Shown piece after piece: positions 55,971 through 64,000 of a stretch of DNA of 64,000 nucleotides. A model generated the notes under the pieces. The model had not been told where the DNA came from and ran no database searches. It saw only the letters and a program-made list of their open reading frames with translations. Made by a program: the position numbers and the translations under genes. The stretch's first letter is position 1. Every line of letters begins with the position of its first letter. Origin of the DNA: Muricea muricata (taxonomy: Eukaryota > Cnidaria > Anthozoa > Malacalcyonacea > Plexauridae). The DNA lies in NCBI GenBank assembly GCA_963855995.1, contig OY979718.1:21630282-21694281 (forward strand), written 5' to 3'.

Positions 55971-56309
55971 AGCCACTCATGACCATCTTACCACCCCTAG
56001 TTTTACCACCTCTAGTTTTCAATGTTGTCTAGTTATTACGGTTAGCATTGGGTTAGTCTATATGACATGCGTAGAAGGTACCTCTAGTCTATTATATTTA
56101 GTATACTTCGCGTTACCTTAGTCAAAGACCAATACCAAGACCGTGTATTATATTGTAACTCTAGTCTGTCTGATGATGATTTTGCAATAAACTCGAAATA
56201 TCACAACTCAATATCGTCCGTATCCTGGGTTGCTAATCAAGATGCTAATCTTTGGATTATGTTTTATTCTATATTAGTTAATTAAAGTAACTCTAGTCCA
56301 CATTACCAG

Positions 56310-57000
56310 TTATTCAACCAGTCGATCAATCAGTCGACCAGTCAATCGATCTGTCGACCAATCGATCGATCAGACGACCAGTCGATCGATCAGTCAACCA
56401 ATCGATCGATCAGTCGATCAGTCGATCGATCAGTTGACCAGTCGATCGATCAGGCGACCAGCCAGTCAACCAGTCGGTCGATCAGGCGACCAGTCGATCG
56501 ATCAGGTGACCAGTCGATCGATCAGGCGACCAATCAATCGATCAGGCGACCAGTCGATCGATCAGGCGACCAGTCGATCGATCAGTTGACCAGTCGATCG
56601 ATCAGTCGACCAATCGATCGATCAGTCGATTGATCAGTCAACTAGTCAATCTATAAGGCGACCAGTCGATCGATTTGGCGACCAGCCAGTCGACCAGTCG
56701 GTCGATCAGTCGATCGATCAGGTGACCAATCGATCGGTCAAGCGACTAGTCAGTTGATCAGTCGACCAGTCGATCGATCAGGCGACTAGTCAGTCCACAA
56801 TACAATACAATACAATATTCATCATTGGATTATGTTTTATTCTATATTAGTTAATTAAAGTAACTCTAGTCCACATTACCAGTTATTCGACCAGTCGATC
56901 AATCAGTCAACCAGTCAATCGATCTGTCGACCAATCGATCGATCAGACGATCAGTCGATCGATCAGTCAACCAATCGATCGATCAGGCGACCAGTTTTAA
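56310..57000. repeat. Minisatellite, about 20-bp unit CAGTCGACCAGTCGATCGAT
   Basis: Tens of degenerate copies of GACCAGTCGATCGATCAG. A unique word set (TGGATTATGTTTTATTCTAT...CCAGTTATTC) occurs before the array at 56262 and again inside it at 56824, so a block of about 560 bp was duplicated. It separates the 3' ends of two inverted LINE copies. Confidence 0.95.
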
Positions 57001-58928
57001 ATCTTTATTGCCTCCAATTTCTGAAGAGTAATTACAAAATTATAAAATATATATGTGAGTGTGTCTTACTTAATTACCTAAAGCATAACTAACTACATTG
57101 AGAAAATTGTGTTAGGAAAGTCTGCAAGTTTCAGCAATAAGTCCGTCCGTGTGTTCAAATTTGCGCATAATGTCTGCAATCTTTTACCTAATATAACTAA
57201 AAGAAAATCCTTATTTATTAATTTGCTAAATATACTGCTATTTCAATTGGCACGATGTCATTAATCCATTCCCAAAGTTCTTCTCTTGGTTGACTGCTGC
57301 CCCTACAGTATAACAGTGCATGTTCTATAGTATTTACATAGTCATTATTGCATATATGACAATGATTTCTGTACTTTTCTGGTTTGTTTACACGTTTCTC
57401 TTTAATTTCAAAATAACCACGTATTAATCTTAACAGATCGTTGATTTGCTCCAGGTGATCCGGATGGCTATTACCTATTAACCACGATATCGAAACTTCA
57501 ATGATAGGATAAATTTGAGCAAACATCGCCAATTGCCCATGTGTAATAACATTGTCCCTCCAAAGCGTATTATAGTGCTCATACACATGTTCATTGACGA
57601 ATTTTTTCCATAAATTCTTACTTGAGAGTCGATCCTGTAAAATATACTCTATCAAGGTGTCCATTGGATCCTATTTAAGTAGAATCCTTACAATTTCTGG
57701 AAGAACAGTTCCATTTCCATCGTATCAACCCCACAAAAAGGATTATCCGACACCATATTACCAAGTACATTCTAACATTCTATCAAGTCCAGACTTCATC
57801 CTTGACAACATAGTTAAGTCATCGGCGAACATAGGTGATCCAAAATACACATCATTAACGATGACTCCAACCTTTGTATTGTTGAGTTCCCCTATGAGGT
57901 CATTTATAAACATTAAGAAGAGCCATGGTGAAAGAACACCGCCTTATCTCGTACCTTGTTTAACCTCATAGATCCGAGATGATTTGTATCCCACGACAAC
58001 AAACTCTTTCGATCATGTTTATATACCAGTTACGTATAAGCCGCTACGTCTTACCAGTTATACCAATATTGCAGTATAATTTGTATAGCATTCCGTTTAT
58101 CCACATAGTTTCAAAAAGCCTTAGAAATGTCCATATAGGCTATGTAAACCTTATCGTTATGTTCACAACAGAAATTAATAACTTAATCTATCACAAAACA
58201 AGACGTGAGTGCATCCTGTTGTTTTTGATAGCCACCCTGAAAGAGATGAGGTTGACACCTTGGCTGTTTTTGTAATCGTGATAGTACAAGACGCTCCAGT
58301 ACTTTATTAATGGAAGAGAGTAAGCTGATTCCGCGATGGTCATCAAACGTATGCGTTTTCTTGTTGCTTTTGAGAATAGGTATTTTGACTGCCAATTTAA
58401 ATGAACCTGGAATCTCTTCTCTTTCAATTATACAGTTATAAGATTTTAATAGTGCACGTACCATTGTTTCTCCGACATATTTACGATGTTCATATGTGAT
58501 TCCATCAAACCCTGGAGCTTTTCCATTAGGCAGGCTCCCAATAACATCATGAATTTTCTGAATTGTTAATGGTACATTAAATATGCAGTCTGTAATATCT
58601 TCTGAATTCTGGATAACATCATTAACTTGGTTTTCAATATCATTCTTGTGGAATTGATCGTAAACTCCCTTATCTTGTAAGGGTGTTACTAACGTTTCAA
58701 AATAGTTTGCCAAAAGATTTGCCAATTGCTGTGAATCCGTAATAAATTCACCGTCAATTTTTAATGACATTTTTTCTTTCTTTTTATTTTTCCCACGTAC
58801 CTTATTGTGTAACAGTCGCCAGAATTTTTCATTGTCTAGATCTTGTAAATTGCCAATATCATTAAACTCTTTCCTTTGAAACTCCCATGCAGCTCTCCTC
58901 TGCTCACATCTGTATTCACATTTTAACT

Positions 58929-60393
58929 CATGGCCAGAAATTTAAGACATTGGCACTGGACATGACGTGATTGTTTGAACAAATATGGTTGCCACAATTA
59001 GCATTAAAACATGGGAGTTAATGAAAAATTTGCGAAATACAACCGCGATACCGTACTAAAAGCATTTGCCGAGTTCGAATAATCTTTGCAAGGGCTTCGT
59101 TATTGCATTGCCGTACTTTTTTTCATTAATTCGTACGTGGAACTGGTTACATTTTAAACAACTATTTTCCGTTCATTCCTTCTTAATAGTTCTCTTCATT
59201 ATCTGCCATTTTCGCGCAATAGATATACTTTAGTGTCACCAGTTGGATCCCATCTGTTCTTGGGGCAGTTTGCCGGTGTCGCGCGAAATTTATGACCTGC
59301 GAAATTCATGACTATGACAGATCTGCACATGCGCACACGATGCGCATGATTGACATCGGCTCAGAAATTTCGCAAGTCGACAACAACAGCACGTGTGTTT
59401 CTTGTTTTGGTGGAAATCTTTGCTCGTTTTTGAAGTCATGTGATTTTAATTTTGAATTATCAATTAATTGATGGGATTATCATGTGTATATAGCTTGTAT
59501 AGTGTGTATAGTGAGGTGTATAGTGTGTATAGCTTGTAGTTTATACGCAAAATTCTCTTAATTCAAAGGCAAATTAACTGCTGTAAATTTTGGGTTACGC
59601 ATCCACAGACTGAGTGTAACAATACGTCCTATTAAAATGCCCCTTTTCAAAATGCACTGTTTCATGCTTGAAAGCTACAATGTTTTGAAAACATGTTTAG
59701 AAATCATAGTTGCGATAAACGATTATAACCAGTTACACTTCGACAAACGCTCAAGTTTATTAATCGACAATTTCACGAAGTTTCTGATGCAATGTTGAGT
59801 TATATTTTCATCAACTTTAGTCTATTAACAGCAGCAGCCTTGTAAATTCTTCATATCTCCATTAATACAGGTTTTCAGGTTATATTTCTATGCGACATAC
59901 ACATTTCTTGACATGTGTATGTTCCGCTGAAGTCATGAATTTCGCAAGCGTCCTGAATTTCGCGCCCACGTGCGCGAAATTCATGACCCGTCACGCATGG
60001 TCACGTATTTCGCAAGGATCATAAATTTCGCTTGACACCGGGTTCGTTTGGCAATTAATATATGTTCGACCACTTCCACAAAAATTTCCAAAGCTGTTTG
60101 TTTAGTCCAACAGGTTACATTTTCGTGATTAATAACGCGAAATTCTTAACTCGTTGCTGTAACAATTACAGCACAAATGTTTATGTTCAACCAAATTTCC
60201 ACCGAATGAAATCCAATTTTTATAAAGATGTATTCCAGTAGGTTCTCCATGTTTGGTATCAAAATAAAGCTTAGAAACCAGGCTTTAAAACCGTGCAAAG
60301 CACAGCATTAGCAAAGCGTTAGCATTTTTGCGAACTAACGCTGCCCTCACAATAGCTAGCGCACGGGCGCAATGTCTTAAATTTCTGGCCATG
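58929..60393. mobile_element. Non-autonomous DNA element inserted in LINE copy 2
   Basis: CATGGCCAGAAATTTAAGAC and GTCTTAAATTTCTGGCCATG are perfect mirrored ends (24 bp). LINE copy 1 is uninterrupted at the matching place (about 53650). Flanks are T-rich and no clear TSD can be called beyond one T. No transposase. Confidence 0.85.
59274..60041. mobile_element. Second-level nested MITE
   Basis: CCGGTGTCGCGCGAAATTTA and TAAATTTCGCTTGACACCGG are mirrored ends. Inside, GCGAAATTCATGAC and GTCATGAATTTCGC recur several times on each side, giving multi-hairpin arms. Confidence 0.78.
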
Positions 60394-61032
60394 TTTTTGT
60401 ATTTCATATAGAAGGTATTACTCCGCTGTCTTGGAGAACCTTTTCGTATTTATTTTTCTCTTGTAGCCATAACGGATTTTCTCAGGCTTTTAAGATTTTC
60501 ATTTCAAAATGGTTTTATATAGTATTTAAACTTGACTCTCGGTAGTATTTGTTCTGCCTTTTTAATGCTATTGATTACTTCCTCATGAAACACATTTACA
60601 TCAGGCAAATCGTCATCTCTCAAAACGTTGCACAATAGTGTATTCAAATATTCCTGATACCTATCCAATTGTTTCATCGTACAACGTTTCCATGGTATTT
60701 TGTCATAAGTATCAAAACTCTAATTGCCTATGTCATTTACCCTTATATCCGAGTCATCTATAGATAAACATATTTTCAACGGTAGATGGTGTACTGTATT
60801 ATCTGGGTGCTCAGAAGAGCGGTCCACAGTTTCCGATAACTGCAATGAAGCATCATCAATAATTACATGATCAGCAATCGAGTTTCCCGTCCTAAAGAAT
60901 TATGTAAATCGTTGTTTTGCAAAACGGCGTTGCATTTACAGGAATTAGATTTAGCGAAACACAAAATTCCTGCAGTTTAAGTCCTCTTTTATTCAATCTT
61001 TGTTGCAAATTTATTTCTGACAAGTGTGCATT

Positions 61033-63885
61033 TCGGGCTTAAACAGATCGTCAAGCAACCTACAAGGAAAAACGTTACCCTAGATTTAATTCTCACGAAT
61101 ATGTCTGACTGGTGCAATTCTACATCAGTTATTTCCCCCATCGGATTAAGCGATCATAACTCTGTGGTATGTACCCTTAACAGAAGCCTGGCTAAAAACG
61201 TGACCAATAAAGTGAAAATTAGGCGTAATATACATGTCAATAACGAAAGGCAGCTTTCGGAAAATGGTTAGCGGAGTATAATTGGTCCACCTTGTATTGT
61301 TGTGTTACATGTGAGGACAAGTTGGTTATTTTCATGAAAGTCATTAATACTGGGCTGGATTGTTTCTTTCCATGTAAATCTATCAAACTAAATGCTAATG
61401 ATAAACTATGGGTAACACCTGAATTTAAAGAAATTATAGGCAGGCAAAAAGCGTATCATGATAAGAAAATCCCAAAGTACAACTATTCACGCAATTTAGC
61501 AAACAGGAAAAGAAAACAACTGAGGTCCAACTATCTCTATAAGAAAATGGATCAGCTTAAATCTAACCCTAACCTCCAAATGTGGTGAATTGCAGAAAAC
61601 AACTTGCTGGGTACCCAAAGAGAAAGGCAGTATCGTCCATGGTTGTAGATAATGAGATTGTTACTGGGGATGCATTAGCAAATAAAATTAACGACTTCTT
61701 TACATCCATTACCAATGAAGTCACACCATTACAGCCAGAACCTTCCGAAAATCAGTTTAAATTTAACGAATGCTACATCGAACCTCAATTTATTATTGAT
61801 GAAGAAAGTGTGTTTGACAAACTATCTAATATTTCTATGTTGATATTCGGAATCGTTAGGCTCAGATGGCATACCAAATTGGGTCCTTAAAGATTACGCG
61901 TACATCTTAGCCTTGCCAGTTGCCTTACTGCTCAATGCTTCGATACAGCAACAACATGTTCCCACAGCATGAAAAAAAGCGGAAGTTATTCTAATTCCCA
62001 AAACATCAGTACCTGCAGAAATCACAACTGATCTCCGTCCTATTTCATTGACACCTACCTTGTCCATAATTTGTGAATCATTTGTATCCGACTGGTTGAT
62101 TAGTTGAATCATGGATAGTTTAAGAAATGGATAGGACACTAGGTGACGTCAGTGTTGAAACCTACCTTGCGATTCGTGATGTCACGAGTATTGCGAATAT
62201 GCTAACGGTTTTCGCTATTTTCTTTATTTTGCCATATTTTTCGCATTCAAACTGTAATTTTGGAGCCTAAACTGGTCTGGTTAATTTACAAACATGCCTA
62301 TGCCACGACAAAGTATTTGAGGTAAATGTTTTTCGTCTTTGTTTTGGAATGTTTAATTTTTGTAGCTACGAAAATGGCATCCCAAGACTATCGATGATTA
62401 AACTAAAATTTGGAATGCATTTTTAACTGTTTAATTCTTGAAATATTTTCTAAAATTTACTGACAGTACTTAGATACTTCATCGTAGATTGGTTTAGAAA
62501 TATTTATTTGTTTTTAGACTAAAATGTTCAGCTGTATTATTGCTAAACGTGCAGGTTTTGAGGAGTTATGGTGATGTCATAATTTGCAGCTAGGTTGAAA
62601 CGCCGTCAGCACGCTGAAAACATCACAAATGACGACGAGTTTTCTATCCATTTCTGTAACAATCCATGGTTGAATCAAAAATAAAATCGACAAGAGGCAG
62701 TTTGGTTCTTTGAATTCTTCAACGACCCATAATCTAATTAGTTTGGTGCATCACCCTAGCTTCAAAAGGAGACCCACGCGTCAAAATGTGCCGTAAGAGT
62801 ATTTTTGCTTGATTTTTCTAAGGCATTTTACTTAGTAGACCATAATATTTTACTACGCAGGTTAATAGATTTAAACGTTCCCCCAACTATTCTTAATTGG
62901 ATTAAAAGTTTTTTAACTGAACGCAGACAACGCGTGAGGCTGGGAGTTGTTCCTCGAGTTGGAGAACGTTAAACGGAGGAGTGCCACAAGGAACTGTTTT
63001 AGGACCAGTTGTTTTCCTAGTGATGATAAAGGATCTTCTTGCCGAATAGCCTGATAGATGGAAGCACGTTGACGACAGCACTGCTGCTGAAAGTGTCACG
63101 CGGGATTGTAACAGTAAACTCTAGGATCTTGTAGATTATATTTATAACTGGACTATTAAAAATAATATGAAGTTAAATGTGACTAAATGCAAAGAAATGG
63201 TTGTCAACTTCAGTAAGGGAAAACGAAATTTCCCGTTGCTAGTAATCGATAATATTGAGGTTGAACGTGTTAATTCTGCCCGAATTCTAGTCGTTATGAT
63301 CCAAAATAATATAAATTGGTGTGAACACGTTACTAAAATTCTTAAGAAAGCAGGGAAGAGATTGTGTATGCTTAGGTTACTGAAACGAGCTAACGCCGAC
63401 ACAAAAACATTATCAACCGTATATACTACAGTTATAAGACCAGTTTTGGAGTATGCTTGTCAAGTTTGGCACTTTAATATCTCAGGATATCTAAGTGATG
63501 ACATTGAAAGAGTTCAAAGAAGGGCGTTAAGGATCATATTACCGGAACTTAGTTACACGGAGGCAAGAGAACTTTTTAACATTCCACTATTGAAGGACCG
63601 GAGCGAGTTTATGCAAACGATTCTTTTTAAAGCATGAGAACCCTCAAACACTTAATGAATTTTTACTTAATAAATCTGCCGCTACATATGATTTGAGGAT
63701 AAAATGTAAATATAATAATCATTTTTGTAAAACAGAACGTTTTAAGAAGTCTTTTTTGTCACAAATTATTTCGAAATTGAATTGTAACTAATAGTATTTT
63801 TCATGTATTGATATTTTATCTTAATTACTTATGTAATTTAACCTTTTGTTACAAAATCAGTGATTTTTCTAATAATAATAACAAC
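61033..63885 (+). pseudogene. LINE family 2, 5'-truncated, decayed
   Basis: Starts in the endonuclease: FGLKQIVKQPTRKNVTLDLI, then GLSDHNSVVCTLN (S-D-H motif). RT words: KTSVPAEITTDLRPISLTPT (62005-62060), KIDKRQFGSLNSSTTHNLIS (62687-62745), NVPPTILNWIKSFLTERRQR (62873-62935), and after the catalytic region MKLNVTKCKEMVVNFSKGKR (63167) to LKKAGKRLCMLRLLKRANAD and VIRPVLEYACQVWHF. CR1/L2/Jockey-like. Several stops. It ends in TAATAATAATAACAACAAAA near 63885. Abuts LINE family 1 copy 2 head to head at 61032/61033. Confidence 0.85.
62112..62669. mobile_element. hAT-like MITE inserted in LINE family 2
   Basis: TIRs TGGATAGTTTAAGAAATGG and CCATTTCTGTAACAATCCA (imperfect). The 8-bp direct repeat TTGAATCA lies at 62104-62111 and 62670-62677. 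Dropping the element and one TSD copy brings the RT reading frame on both sides back into register, which supports these borders. Confidence 0.85.
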
Positions 63886-64000
63886 AAAATCGCATAGTCC
63901 CAGTGAATGTGGTGCTCAGATCTTAATCCCATTCCCAGTTTATTGTTTTTTGGCCAATGAATCCCTGTCCCAGTACCTGAAATTCAATTTTCGCAATCAA
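63886..64000. other. Right edge, unassigned
   Basis: 115 bp of unique sequence after the LINE tail; nothing recognised. Confidence 0.4.

Larger units (their letters stand above)
57001..61032 (-). pseudogene. LINE family 1, copy 2, inverted, 5'-truncated, with nested MITEs
   Basis: Minus-strand twin of copy 1. From 61032 (NAHLSE of the endonuclease) through SSEHPDNTVHHLPLKI, RT words LPNGKAPGFDGITYEHRKY and HRGISLLSSINKVLERLVL (58500-58290), SPWLFLMFINDL, PMFADD, and the C-terminal HCHICNNDYVNTIEHALLYC (57366-57307). 3' end is the mirror of copy 1 at about 57001. Its RT region is better kept than in copy 1 (195 open codons, 58770-58183). Split by the 1.46-kb element at 58929-60393. Confidence 0.88.

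Noticed and set aside
56310-57000. CRISPR-like regular repeats
   Set aside because: Contiguous degenerate tandem units without spacers in an animal genome: a minisatellite.

Overview
This is animal nuclear DNA, not bacterial: host exons are split by GT-AG introns of 0.3 to 8 kb, the base composition is AT-rich, and most of the window is transposon debris. The genes are an NF-kappaB-pathway ankyrin family and a selenoprotein. The repeats include Penelope-like elements with GIY-YIG ends, several LINEs, a Ty3/gypsy remnant, hAT-like, TTAA-type and foldback elements, and MITEs. Together they suggest a marine invertebrate such as a cnidarian or a tunicate. The sequence does not fix the species.

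Three host genes can be assembled. (1) Gene A, minus strand, about 18.9 to 5.9 kb and possibly to 4.04 kb, encodes a BCL3/IkappaB-like ankyrin protein; five exons are well supported, and a tiny first exon and a last exon are tentative. (2) Selenoprotein S (SELENOS/VIMP), plus strand, 27267 to 40540, has five exons. Its penultimate codon is an in-frame TGA read as selenocysteine, and a SECIS element lies 138 bases after the stop. (3) Gene B, minus strand, 48501 to 42688, is a complete six-exon BCL3-like gene of 451 residues. Genes A and B share three intron positions and phases, so they look like an old same-strand duplication with SELENOS lying between them on the other strand. By family knowledge the ankyrin proteins bind NF-kappaB/Rel dimers, and selenoprotein S acts in ER-associated degradation and redox stress. 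No shared regulation can be read from the sequence.

Layout: 0 to 3.2 kb, LINE fragment and a GGGAATGGGAAC-type minisatellite. 3.2 to 19 kb, gene A, with a Penelope-like relic, a 1.3-kb foldback and two hAT-like MITEs in its long intron. 19 to 27 kb, nested MITEs, a LINE tail, a 2.1-kb TTAA-flanked long-TIR element and a decayed transposase-like gene. 27 to 41 kb, SELENOS, whose introns hold an hAT-like element and a multi-level nest of transposons (32.6 to 36.65 kb). 42 to 48.5 kb, gene B. 50 to 64 kb, a solid retroelement block: gypsy pol remnant, two inverted copies of one LINE family around a 20-bp-period minisatellite, nested MITEs inside the second copy, and a third LINE of another family carrying its own insertion.

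Exon borders were set by reading frame and splice-site consensus only, with no transcripts. Family names for mobile elements rest on recognised motifs, terminal inverted repeats (TIRs) and target-site duplications (TSDs).
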